Assembly (NCBI GenBank): GCA_900549345.1
Contig: UROC01000031.1
Location: 1 to 19,987 of the forward strand
Origin: an uncultured Collinsella sp.
GTDB taxonomy: Bacteria > Actinomycetota > Coriobacteriia > Coriobacteriales > Coriobacteriaceae
Direction of reading: 5' to 3'
Length of the DNA stretch: 19,987 bases
Under the pieces are notes generated by a model, which was not told the origin of the DNA, did no database searches, and worked only from the letters and a program-made list of their open reading frames with translations. Shown here one piece after another: positions 1 through 6,894 of the stretch. Each line of letters starts with the position of its first letter. Within the stretch, counting starts at the first letter, position 1. The translations under genes were made by a program, and so were the position numbers.

Positions 1-69
1 CGTAGTTCAATGGTAGAACCCCAGCCTTCCAAGCTGATGACGCGGGTTCGATTCCCGTCGCCCGCTCCA
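1..69 (+). tRNA. tRNA-Gly(TCC), 5' end cut by window
   Basis: Nearly complete glycine tRNA with an encoded CCA (67-69). The first five acceptor bases lie before the window: the 3' acceptor strand CGCCCGC (59-65) needs a 5' partner GCGGGCG, of which only the final CG is present. The anticodon loop is CTTCCAA (26-32), giving anticodon TCC (28-30), which reads GGA/GGG. The T arm has the canonical GGTTCGATTCC core around 45-55. Partial copies of its 3' end recur just downstream at 131-153 (inverted) and 240-257 (direct). Confidence 0.95.
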
Positions 70-130
70 TAAGAATTGTTTTAACGGCTTTGGTTTCCTT
101 TGGGGATCAGAGCTGTTTTCGTTTACGCGC

Positions 131-257
131 CGGGCGACGGGAATCGAACCCGCCAGGGTGCGGAGCTGAGAAAATGCGTGAGCATTTTCCAGCGCAGCAC
201 GCAAGGGCCGAAGGCCCGCAGCGAAGCAAATCCTTGGACTTCCCGTCGCCCGCTCCA
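131..257. repeat. tRNA-Gly-derived inverted and direct repeat block
   Basis: Positions 131-153 are an exact 23-nt inverted copy of tRNA-Gly positions 42-64 (T arm plus acceptor). Positions 240-257 are an exact 18-nt direct copy of tRNA-Gly positions 52-69, including CCA. The intervening DNA holds two perfect small hairpins: AAAATGC (171-177) with GCATTTT (182-188), and GGGCC (205-209) with GGCCC (213-217). The outer segments 131-143 and 240-252 can also pair with each other. There is no D arm or anticodon arm, so this is not a second functional tRNA. The direct repeat of a tRNA 3' end is the usual footprint of site-specific integration, so a decayed attachment site or excision scar is plausible. 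A tRNA-derived mobile palindrome is the alternative. Confidence 0.6.
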
Positions 258-262
258 AGCTA

Positions 263-268
263 TATAAT
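263..268 (+). promoter_or_regulatory. possible -10 box upstream of the FNT channel gene
   Basis: A perfect TATAAT in an AT-rich stretch 110 nt before the channel gene start. No convincing -35 box lies at 16-18 nt, so this is a weak call. A second candidate is TGCTAATTT at 281-289. Confidence 0.3.
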
Positions 269-377
269 CGCAGGCCAATATGCTAATTTGGCTCGCGTTT
301 ATTTTTATACCGTCCGACCCCGCAGGGCAAATGAACCAGGAGCGTTTGTCCCGAATCGTAAGAAAGAAGTGATTTCC

Positions 378-1214
378 ATGGCACAGAGTAAGGCAGAATA
401 CCCCACCTCCGATTGCCTGGCGCCCGCCGCGATCGAGGCGAAGACCGAGGCCGCAGGCGTTACCAAGGCCAACCTGCCGGTCTCGAAGGCCTTTTTGCTC
501 GCCATGTTCGCCGGCGCGTTCATCGCCTTCGGTGGCCTGTTCTTCACGGTCTTTCTGAGCGATCCCACGCTTTGCTGGGGCGCCCAGCGCTTCGTGGGCG
601 GTCTTGCTTTTTGCCTGGGACTGGTGCTCGTGCTCATTTGCGGCGCGGAACTGTTTACCGGCAACTCGCTTATGGTCTGCGCGCTTAAGAGCAAAAAGAT
701 CACGCTCGTCCAGATGCTCAAGGCTTGGGCTATTGTGTGGATCGGCAACTTTGCCGGCGCCCTGTTCGTTGTCTTTTTGATTTACATGGCAGCCATTTAC
801 AAACTCAACGGCGAGGCCGTCGCCAACACCATGGTGAGTGTCGCCGCCGGTAAGGTTGCGATCGGCGCCGTCACCATCTTCTTCCGCGGCATTCTGTGCA
901 ACATCTTTGTGTGCCTGGCCGTATGGATCGGTACTGCCGGCAAGACCGTGGTCGATAAGGTCGTGGGCATTCTGCTGCCCATTGCCGCCTTTGTGGCCTG
1001 CTGTTTTGAGCACTGCGTTGCCAACATGTACTTTTTGCCTATGGGCATTTTGATGCACTCCTGCGGCTATGGAGCCGATGTCGCCGGCGCCGATGCCCTC
1101 AACGCTGCCGGGTTGGCGCTCAACCTTACGGTCGCCACGCTGGGCAATATCGTGGGTGGCGCCCTGATCGTGGCGCTGGGCTACTGGTTTATCTACGCCA
1201 ACAGGGAGGCCTAA
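378..1214 (+). CDS. Formate/nitrite transporter (FNT/FocA-NirC family) channel
   Basis: A 278-residue integral membrane protein, the usual length for the FNT family, whose members are pentameric inner-membrane channels for formate, nitrite or hydrosulfide. Several long hydrophobic segments are evident, beginning near residue 37. The family signature around the central histidine is present as FEHCVANMYFLPMG, close to the FocA version FEHSVANM. The ORF is open further upstream, but that part runs through tRNA-derived repeats. The chosen ATG follows a weak purine-rich site (AGAAAGAAG), and the protein then starts MAQSKAEYP. Which anion it carries cannot be read from sequence. Position just before selA-selB fits formate, because many formate dehydrogenases are selenoproteins, but no dehydrogenase is in the window. 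An 85-bp palindrome (1236-1320) follows the stop. Confidence 0.9.
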   Translation: MAQSKAEYPTSDCLAPAAIEAKTEAAGVTKANLPVSKAFLLAMFAGAFIAFGGLFFTVFLSDPTLCWGAQRFVGGLAFCLGLVLVLICGAELFTGNSLMVCALKSKKITLVQMLKAWAIVWIGNFAGALFVVFLIYMAAIYKLNGEAVANTMVSVAAGKVAIGAVTIFFRGILCNIFVCLAVWIGTAGKTVVDKVVGILLPIAAFVACCFEHCVANMYFLPMGILMHSCGYGADVAGADALNAAGLALNLTVATLGNIVGGALIVALGYWFIYANREA

Positions 1215-1235
1215 GGACCCAAGCCATAACCGACC

Positions 1236-1320
1236 AAAGAGGGACAGGTTTATTTGGCAGGTTTTGGACGAGGCGCTTCGACGCCTTGTCACGAGCTGCC
1301 ATAATGGACCTGTCCCTTTT
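1236..1320. repeat. 85-bp palindromic intergenic element (GGGACAGGT type)
   Basis: Two 25-nt arms (1236-1260 and 1296-1320) are inverted copies with a few mismatches. The shared cores are GGGACAGGT and TGGCAG on one arm, and CTGCCA and ACCTGTCCC on the other. The middle carries a smaller hairpin, GGCG/CGCC, around 1272-1284. The 3' arm ends in TTTT, so the transcript could act as a terminator for the channel gene. The arms resemble REP-like dispersed palindromes. The selA reading frame is open back into this element, but the gene should start downstream of it. Confidence 0.65.
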
Positions 1321-1398
1321 GCGTGCGCGCCGGTATTTTTTTGCCCGATGACGATCGCGGGGGACCAGCTTTTTATTGAACATGTCGAAAGGCTTTTC

Positions 1399-2856
1399 AT
1401 GAGCGACTGCGAATCCATGTCTGGCGAGGTGCGCGGCCGCCTGCGTTCCATTCCCGCCGTTCACGAGTTGCTTGCCGAGTGGCCGGTCATGAAGGCTGCT
1501 GGCGATGCAGGCGACACGATGGTACGCGAGGCGATTGACGCCGAGCTCGATGCCGAGCGCGCGGCGATTCGCTCCGGCGCTCCCGCTAGGAACAAGCGCG
1601 AGCTCGCCTTGGCAATTGAGCAGCGGACTCATCGCCTGTCGCTGCCGACCCTGCGCCCTGCCGTCAACGCGACGGGCGTTGTGATTCACACCAATCTGGG
1701 CCGCGCTCCGCTCGCTCCCGCGGCGGTGCAGGCGGTGACCGATGTCGCCCGAGGCTACAGCACGCTTGAGTATGACGTCTCAATCTGCGCTCGCGGGGGC
1801 CGCAAGGAGCATGCCGCACGCCTGCTGCGCACGCTCACGGGGGCTCAGGACGCCTTGGTTGTCAACAACAATGCCGCCGCGGTGCTGCTGGTGCTTGCCG
1901 CGCACGCGGCTGGCAAAGAGGTCATCGTGAGCCGCGGCGAGCTTGTCGAGGTGGGCGGCAGCTTCCGCATCCCCGACATCATGGCGGCTTCGGGTGCCAA
2001 GCTTGTCGAGGTTGGCTCTACCAACCGCACACATCTGGACGATTATCGAAGCGCCATTACGCCCAACACGGCGATGATCTTGAAAGTTCATCCTTCTAAT
2101 TACCGTATCGAGGGCTTCCACGAGGAGGTTTCCGCGGCGGAGCTTTCCGCGCTGGCGCATGAGCACGGGCTGTTGCTGTACGAGGACCAGGGCTCGGGCG
2201 CGTTGCTTGCAGACGGGGTGCTCGCCGATGCGGGGGAGCAGCCAACATCCGCTTCGCTTTGCGCCGGCGTTGACGTCGTCTCGTGCTCGGGCGACAAGCT
2301 GCTCGGCGCCTCGCAGGCGGGCATTATTCTCGGTAGCGCCCAAGTAATCGCCGTCTGCGCTTCGCATCCGCTCATGCGCGCGCTTCGTCCCGGCAAGCTC
2401 ACACTCGCGGCGCTCGAGGCCACTTTGCGACTGTATGTGACCGGTCCCGATGCGGCGCATCGGGAGATCCCGGTACTCAACATGCTTTCCGGCGCGCCGG
2501 CTCCGCTCGAGCGCCAGGCCAAGCGCTTGCACGACCGCATGCTGCGCAAGCTTCGCGAGGCTCAGTGCGAGGAGGCCGTGGAGCTGCAGGTTGTCGAGGG
2601 CGCCTCTACTCCCGGCGGCGGATCGCTGCCGACTGTCGAGCTCCCTACATTTTGCGTTGCCGTCTGTCCCGTCGATGGGCGTCTATCCGCCGATGGCCTA
2701 AAGCGCGCTATGGTACAGGAGCCCGATACGCCGGTTGTGACACGCGTGCGCCACGACCAGGTGCTGTTTGACGTTCGCACGCTTTTGCACGACACCGACC
2801 TTGACCTGTGTGCGTCTGCGTTGGCGGATACCGTGCGGGCGGGTTTGCGTCGATGA
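1399..2856 (+). CDS. selA: L-seryl-tRNA(Sec) selenium transferase SelA
   Basis: PLP-dependent enzyme that converts Ser-tRNA(Sec) to Sec-tRNA(Sec) using selenophosphate; it acts in the cytosol as a large homo-oligomer. With the ATG at 1399 it is 485 residues, slightly longer than E. coli SelA. The site GAAAGG at 1387-1392 with a 6-nt spacer supports this start over the open frame reaching 1264, which lies in a palindrome. Family motifs seen are NATGVVIHTNLGRAPL near residues 92-107, the N-terminal helical segment SIPAVHELLAEWP, and the PLP-lysine motif SGDKLLGASQAGII with the lysine at about residue 300. Its stop overlaps the selB start (ATGA), so the two are co-transcribed and probably translationally coupled. 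selC follows selB. Confidence 0.97.
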   Translation: MSDCESMSGEVRGRLRSIPAVHELLAEWPVMKAAGDAGDTMVREAIDAELDAERAAIRSGAPARNKRELALAIEQRTHRLSLPTLRPAVNATGVVIHTNLGRAPLAPAAVQAVTDVARGYSTLEYDVSICARGGRKEHAARLLRTLTGAQDALVVNNNAAAVLLVLAAHAAGKEVIVSRGELVEVGGSFRIPDIMAASGAKLVEVGSTNRTHLDDYRSAITPNTAMILKVHPSNYRIEGFHEEVSAAELSALAHEHGLLLYEDQGSGALLADGVLADAGEQPTSASLCAGVDVVSCSGDKLLGASQAGIILGSAQVIAVCASHPLMRALRPGKLTLAALEATLRLYVTGPDAAHREIPVLNMLSGAPAPLERQAKRLHDRMLRKLREAQCEEAVELQVVEGASTPGGGSLPTVELPTFCVAVCPVDGRLSADGLKRAMVQEPDTPVVTRVRHDQVLFDVRTLLHDTDLDLCASALADTVRAGLRR

Positions 2857-4823
2857 CTGCGCGTGAGCTTGTCGAGTGTCCCGTTGTCGTTGGAACAGCA
2901 GGACACGTCGACCACGGAAAGTCGGCCCTTATCGAGGCGCTGACCGGCAAAAATCCCGACCGTCTGGAGGTCGAGCGACGCCGAGGCATGACTACGGAGC
3001 TCGGCTTTGGCGAGCTCGAGCTTCCCAGCGGCAAGCTTGTCGGCCTGGTCGACGTGCCCGGGCATGCGCACTACCTGCGCGCGATGGTACAGGGTGCCAC
3101 CGGCGTGGACGTTGCGTTGCTGGTGGTTTCTGCCGTCGAGGGCGTGATGCCGCAGACGCGAGAGCACGTGTACGTGTTGGAGCTGTTGGGCGTGAGGCAC
3201 CTCGTGGTGGCGCTCACGATGCGCGATCTGGCCGATGACGAGACGGCGGAGCTCGCCGAGCTCGACGTGATGGACTTCCTCGGCGATACCGTCTTTGCCG
3301 ATGCGCCCGTGGTGCCTGTTTCCTCGCGCACGGGCGTGGGCATCGAGGACGTTCGCCTTGCCCTCGATGCAGCCATCGACTCTTTCCTGGCCGATGCCGC
3401 ATCCCGCCCGGTGCGCCCCGGTCTGGCCCCGCGCCTGCCCATCGACCGCTGCTTCACCATCAAGGGATCCGGGACGGTCGTCACGGGCACGCTTCACGAT
3501 GCCCCCGTAGCGGTGGGCGACGAGCTCGTCTCATGTCCCGCGGGCGTGCGCTGCCGCGTGCGCGCGATTCAGGTGCATGGTGATACTCCTCGGGCGTTGC
3601 CCGGACAGCGCGCGGCGCTCAACATCGTGGGCGACGGTGCGGGCGACCTTCCGCGTGGCGAGGTCCTCTGCGGGTCTGGTGCCGAGGGCTCGACGCTCAG
3701 GCTCATCGCCCGCTTCACGTATCTGGGGCGCGAGGGCACCAAGCCCGCGTCCTTCGAGTCCGGTACGCGCGTTCATGTGATGGCGGGTACGGCGGAGGTC
3801 CTTGGCCGTGTCATGCTCATGGAGGGTGAGGGACCCATTGAGGCTGGCGAGACCCGCATCGTGCAGGTCCGTCTGGAGGAGCGCCTTCCCGTGCGATCGG
3901 GCGACGGCCTCATTGTGCTCGCGTTCTCGCCGGTGGTGCTTATCGGCGGCGGTCGTGTTCTTCTTTCGCGGTGCCGCCGCTCGCGCGTCCTCTCCGCGGG
4001 CGGGTGCGCGCTGCTCGGGGCCCTGGATGCCGACGACCGCGCCGCCGCCGTTGCCGCATGGTTGGGGCTGCAGCGCCTGCCCGTGCCTGCCGCGGCCGCA
4101 GCCCGTGCTCTCGATCTTTCGAGTGCCGAGGCGGCTGCGCTCCTGCACGGGGCGGTTTCCTCGGGTGACGCCGTGGCGCTTCATGCCGAGCGCTCGACCG
4201 AGGAGCTCTATGCCGCCCCCGCTGTGCTCGATGCCGCCCTCGCCACACTCTCCGTCACGCTGGCCGCCATGCACGGGGCCGCGCCCAAGCAGACGGGTTT
4301 CACGCCGGGCGAGGTCGCGCATGCCGCCTGGCCGACAGCGGGCGAAGACGTAGCGTCCGCGCTCGTCCTCGAGGGCTGTGCGCGCGGCGTGTGCACCGTC
4401 GACGGTGCCGAGGTGTTCGACCCGCACTCTGCCGCTGCGGCGATACGTGTGGTGCGCGAGGCGAGCCAGCGCATCGTGGCCACCCTCGACGAGGCGGGTC
4501 TCGGTGCGGCGACGCTGCCCGAGGTGGGTGAGCGTCTGCAGCTCGATCGCGACACCATGACGCGTGCCCTGCGCGAGCTTTCGCACAACCGCGCGATCGT
4601 TAAGATCGAACGCGACGTTGCCTTGTCTGCCGCCGCCGAGGCCCATGCACGTGAGGTCGTCGCCGCGGCTATCGAGGCTGCTGGCGGCGTTGCCACGACG
4701 AGTGTGCTGCGCGAGGCCTTAGGCGTGTCGCGCAAACGAGCCATTAGCATCTTGGAGCACCTGGATGCGGTGCGTTTTACGACGCTCGACAAGGAGGCCG
4801 GCGGCCTCAGATCGCTTCGTTAG
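2853..4823 (+). CDS. selB: Selenocysteine-specific elongation factor SelB
   Basis: EF-Tu-like GTPase that delivers Sec-tRNA(Sec) to UGA codons marked by a SECIS hairpin. It is 656 residues, a little longer than E. coli SelB (614). The ATG at 2853 overlaps the selA stop by 4 nt, and a longer frame upstream is rejected. The G domain shows the P-loop GHVDHGKS (17-24), the G2 region GMTTELGF (45-52) and DVPGH (67-71). The G4 motif, normally (N/T)KxD, reads TMRD (122-125), so methionine replaces the conserved lysine. Beta-barrel domains follow, including a clear segment FTIKGSGTVVTGTLHDAPVA. The C-terminal half is the expected place for winged helices that bind SECIS, and its end (KRAISILEHLDAVRFT) looks like one. 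A 160-bp repeat and selC follow. Confidence 0.96.
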   Translation: MTARELVECPVVVGTAGHVDHGKSALIEALTGKNPDRLEVERRRGMTTELGFGELELPSGKLVGLVDVPGHAHYLRAMVQGATGVDVALLVVSAVEGVMPQTREHVYVLELLGVRHLVVALTMRDLADDETAELAELDVMDFLGDTVFADAPVVPVSSRTGVGIEDVRLALDAAIDSFLADAASRPVRPGLAPRLPIDRCFTIKGSGTVVTGTLHDAPVAVGDELVSCPAGVRCRVRAIQVHGDTPRALPGQRAALNIVGDGAGDLPRGEVLCGSGAEGSTLRLIARFTYLGREGTKPASFESGTRVHVMAGTAEVLGRVMLMEGEGPIEAGETRIVQVRLEERLPVRSGDGLIVLAFSPVVLIGGGRVLLSRCRRSRVLSAGGCALLGALDADDRAAAVAAWLGLQRLPVPAAAAARALDLSSAEAAALLHGAVSSGDAVALHAERSTEELYAAPAVLDAALATLSVTLAAMHGAAPKQTGFTPGEVAHAAWPTAGEDVASALVLEGCARGVCTVDGAEVFDPHSAAAAIRVVREASQRIVATLDEAGLGAATLPEVGERLQLDRDTMTRALRELSHNRAIVKIERDVALSAAAEAHAREVVAAAIEAAGGVATTSVLREALGVSRKRAISILEHLDAVRFTTLDKEAGGLRSLR

Positions 4824-4843
4824 GGGTTGCCGTATCACTGTCC

Positions 4844-5003
4844 GCCACAAAACCTGCCTATCTACTACGTTTAAGTGACTACCCTCGACCATTTCAAAAA
4901 CCGCAAAAACAAAACCGCAGGTAGATGACTTGCCGATGTTACGAAAAAGTGGGTATGGCTAACCCTTGCTGGTTAAACGTAGTAGATGGGCCGTTTTCGT
5001 GGC
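4844..5003. repeat. 160-bp palindrome-ended repeat, copy 1
   Basis: The ends are inverted repeats: CTATCTACTACGTTTAA on the left and TTAAACGTAGTAGAT on the right, extended outward by GCCACAAAA and TTTTCGTGGC. The whole unit aligns without gaps to 19086-19245, with about 127 of 160 positions identical by hand count. The terminal arms and the central block ACCGCAGGTAGA (4919-4926 region onward) are the most conserved parts. No ORF of note runs through it. It lies between selB and selC, and its right end stops 18 nt before the selC -10 box. The frame, length and symmetry suggest a MITE-like unit or a structured RNA gene; no transposase is present nearby. Confidence 0.85.
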
Positions 5004-5018
5004 GCGACACTGCGTGTT

Positions 5019-5027
5019 TGGTAAAAT
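5019..5027 (+). promoter_or_regulatory. Extended -10 promoter of selC
   Basis: TGGTAAAAT gives an extended -10 (TG, one base, TAAAAT) that ends 12 nt before the first base of the tRNA, leaving room for a short 5' leader. The -35 region would fall on the right terminal arm of the 160-bp repeat and does not match the consensus. Confidence 0.5.
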
Positions 5028-5039
5028 ACCGCCACGTTT

Positions 5040-5136
5040 GGGAACGGATGGGCTCCGGTGGGCCCCGCGGTCCTCAAAACCGTTGTGAGGCGTGCAAAAC
5101 GTCTTGGATGTGTTCGATTCACATACGTTCCCGCCA
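5040..5136 (+). tRNA. selC: tRNA-Sec(TCA), selenocysteine tRNA
   Basis: A 97-nt sequence that folds like bacterial tRNA-Sec. The acceptor is 5040-5047 with 5125-5132: seven good pairs and a G-A apposition at the eighth. The D stem has 6 bp (5050-5055 with 5060-5065) and the short loop CGGT. The anticodon stem is 5067-5071 with 5079-5083. The loop is CCTCAAA, with anticodon TCA at 5074-5076. The long variable arm has 7 bp including two G-U pairs (5087-5093 with 5099-5105). The T stem has 5 bp (5108-5112 with 5120-5124) and loop TTCGATT. Discriminator G5133 and encoded CCA (5134-5136) finish it. The 8+5 acceptor/T stack, 6-bp D stem, long variable arm and UCA anticodon are specific to tRNA-Sec, and location after selA-selB agrees. 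Position 33 is C instead of the near-universal U. Confidence 0.93.
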
Positions 5137-5149
5137 ACGCATCCTGCCA

Positions 5150-5184
5150 ACCACCACAAAGGTGCCTGTCCTCTTTGTGGTGGT
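5150..5184. repeat. Hairpin with GGACAG core after selC
   Basis: A perfect 12-bp stem (5150-5161 with 5173-5184) around an 11-nt loop. On the - strand the apex reads CAAAGAGGACAGGCACCTTTG, nearly the same as the apex of the hairpin at 19260-19290, while the basal stems differ. It starts 14 nt after the selC CCA, so it may help end or process the selC transcript, but no T-run follows as in a standard intrinsic terminator. Confidence 0.6.
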
Positions 5185-5398
5185 ATGGACCACGTGGACG
5201 AAACAGCTTCGAAACACGCGATTTGTGCGTCGGGCGCTCAAAAACGCCTCTACCTGCATCGTAATCAAAACGAAACATCTGCTCGTCGGCTTATGCGAAA
5301 TTTTCCCGCAACAGTGCGATATTATCCATACTCGATAAAGCTCACGGCGCATGGGGCGCCGCGAACGACACCTTTCTTTTCCATCAATTGGAGGAAGC
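5185..5398 (+). other. Unassigned region upstream of gdhA
   Basis: About 210 nt without a convincing gene. Short open frames exist, but none has a start with a ribosome site or a recognisable protein. A possible -10 box TATTAT lies at 5320-5325 without a good -35 partner. A small palindrome, GGCGCATGGGGCGCC, lies around 5346-5360 in what would be the gdhA leader. I see no known riboswitch class. Confidence 0.35.
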
Positions 5399-6754
5399 AT
5401 GAGCTACACGCAGAAAGTTCTCGACGAGCTCAAGGCCCGCTATCCCGAGCAGCCTGAGTTCATCCAGGCCGCGACCGAGATCCTCGGTACCATCCAGCCG
5501 GCGCTCGACGCCCACCCCGAGTACGAGGAGGCCGCCCTGCTGGAGCGCCTCGTCGAGCCCGAGCGCATCGTTATGTTCCGTGTCCCCTGGGTCGACGACC
5601 AGGGCAAGGTCCAGGTCAACCGCGGTTACCGCGTCGAGTTCAACTCTGCCATTGGACCCTACAAGGGCGGCCTGCGCTTTAACCCGACGGTCACCCTGGG
5701 CATGCTCAAGTTCCTGGGCCTGGAGCAGATCCTCAAGAACAGCCTGACCACCCTTCCCATGGGCGGCGGCAAGGGCGGTTCCGACTTTGACCCCAAGGGC
5801 AAGTCCAACAACGAGATTATGCACTTCTGCCAGTCCTTCATGACCGAGCTCTATCGCCATATTGGCCCCAATACCGACGTTCCCGCCGGCGACCTGGGCG
5901 TTGGCGGCCGCGAGGTTGCCTACATGTTCGGTCAGTACAAGCGCCTGACCAACGAGTGGACCGGCGTCCTTACCGGCAAGGGCCTCTCCTTTGGCGGCTC
6001 GCTCGCCCGTACCGAGGCCACCGGCTACGGTCTGGTCTACTTTGTGGACGAGTACCTCAAGAGCCGCGGCGAGTCCTTCGAGGGCAAGAACGTCGTCGTT
6101 CACGGCTCCGGTAACGTCGCTATCTACGCGGTCCAGAAGGTCGCCCAGCTCGGCGGCAAGGTCCTGGCTTGCTCCGACACCCACGGCTGGGTCGAGGATC
6201 CCGACGGCATCGACTACACCGTGCTCGAGCATGTCTACAACAAGAAGCGCTCCGGCCACGACAAGGGCGTCACGCTCGCCATGTACGTTGACGAGAAGCC
6301 CGGTGCCGTGTGGCACGAGGGCGACGGCCGCGGTGTGTGGCAGCTGCCCTGCGACATCGCGCTGCCCTGCGCTCGCGAGAACACGCTGCTGCTCGAGGAC
6401 GCCCAGGCGCTCGTCGCCAATGGCTGCAAGGTGGTCGGCGAGGGCGCGAACATGCCCACGACCATCGAGGCCACGACCTACTTCCAGGAGAACGGCGTCG
6501 CCTTTATGCCCGGTAAGGCTGCCAACGCCGGCGGCGTGCTCGTGTCCGGCCTCGAGATGAGCCAGAACGCCGAGCACCTGTCCTGGACCTTCGAGGAGGT
6601 CGACGGCAAGCTCGAGCAGCTCATGCGCGGCATGTTCCACAACGTGGACGACACCGCCAAGAAGTATGGCCAGGAGGGCAACTTTGTCATGGGCGCCAAC
6701 ATCGCCGGCTTCCTGAAGGTCGCCGACGCCATGCTCGCTCAGGGCGTCTGCTAA
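5399..6754 (+). CDS. gdhA: NADP-type glutamate dehydrogenase
   Basis: Reversible amination of 2-oxoglutarate to glutamate, linking ammonia assimilation to carbon metabolism in the cytosol. The protein is 451 residues, typical of the hexameric bacterial GDH of about 450 residues. A strong ribosome site GGAGGA (5390-5395) fixes the ATG at 5399. Motifs seen are the substrate site GPYKGGLRFNP, the catalytic-lysine motif PMGGGKGGSDFDP with K125, PAGDLGVGGRE, and the dinucleotide-binding turn HGSGNVAIYA. NADP preference is inferred from closeness to the GdhA subfamily and was not tested. The gene stands alone between selC and the molybdenum hydroxylase operon, with its own terminator. Codon use is strongly biased to C- and G-ending codons, as expected of a highly expressed gene. 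Confidence 0.97.
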   Translation: MSYTQKVLDELKARYPEQPEFIQAATEILGTIQPALDAHPEYEEAALLERLVEPERIVMFRVPWVDDQGKVQVNRGYRVEFNSAIGPYKGGLRFNPTVTLGMLKFLGLEQILKNSLTTLPMGGGKGGSDFDPKGKSNNEIMHFCQSFMTELYRHIGPNTDVPAGDLGVGGREVAYMFGQYKRLTNEWTGVLTGKGLSFGGSLARTEATGYGLVYFVDEYLKSRGESFEGKNVVVHGSGNVAIYAVQKVAQLGGKVLACSDTHGWVEDPDGIDYTVLEHVYNKKRSGHDKGVTLAMYVDEKPGAVWHEGDGRGVWQLPCDIALPCARENTLLLEDAQALVANGCKVVGEGANMPTTIEATTYFQENGVAFMPGKAANAGGVLVSGLEMSQNAEHLSWTFEEVDGKLEQLMRGMFHNVDDTAKKYGQEGNFVMGANIAGFLKVADAMLAQGVC

Positions 6755-6799
6755 ATTCAGCTTGACATAGCTCCGTTCAGCACCAGCTGATGAGCTTAA

Positions 6800-6831
6800 G
6801 GCTCCCGACCATATCGGCCGGGAGCCTTTTT
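6800..6831 (+). terminator. Intrinsic terminator of gdhA
   Basis: GGCTCCCG (6800-6807) pairs with CGGGAGCC (6819-6826), followed by TTTTTC. It lies 45 nt after the gdhA stop. Confidence 0.9.
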
Positions 6832-6861
6832 CTATGATGGTGAGGGTCGTGCGCCCTCGTT

Positions 6862-6870
6862 TGGTACACT
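6862..6870 (+). promoter_or_regulatory. Possible extended -10 of the molybdenum hydroxylase operon
   Basis: TGGTACACT fits an extended -10 (TG, one base, TACACT) 24 nt before the ATG at 6895. It lies just after the gdhA terminator, where a new promoter is needed. No clear -35 box. Confidence 0.4.
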
Positions 6871-6894
6871 TAGAGATACTGGACAAGTAAAGAG

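Noticed and set aside
131..257. A second tRNA gene, possibly tRNA-Sec, on either strand
   Set aside because: Only T-arm and acceptor fragments are present; there is no D arm or anticodon arm. The real tRNA-Sec was found at 5040-5136.
90..377. Upstream open frame joined to the FNT channel gene
   Set aside because: It is the translation of tRNA-derived repeats (GRRESNPP type) and leader DNA. The FNT family length is reached from the ATG at 378.
1264..1398. N-terminal extension of SelA
   Set aside because: It starts within a palindromic element, lacks a ribosome site and has no similarity to SelA; ATG 1399 has a well-placed site.
4844..5003. CRISPR array or insertion sequence at the 160-bp repeat
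   Set aside because: No short direct repeats with regular spacers, no cas genes and no transposase; only two distant copies.
5092..5457. Small zinc-ribbon-like protein (CPLCGG) overlapping selC and gdhA
   Set aside because: The frame begins inside the tRNA and runs into gdhA in another frame; the CPLCGG comes from the palindrome at 5150-5184. No ribosome site.
5384..6886. 500-residue open frame on the - strand opposite gdhA
   Set aside because: Antisense shadow with low-complexity Leu/Val/Ala/Gly composition, and it crosses the gdhA terminator.
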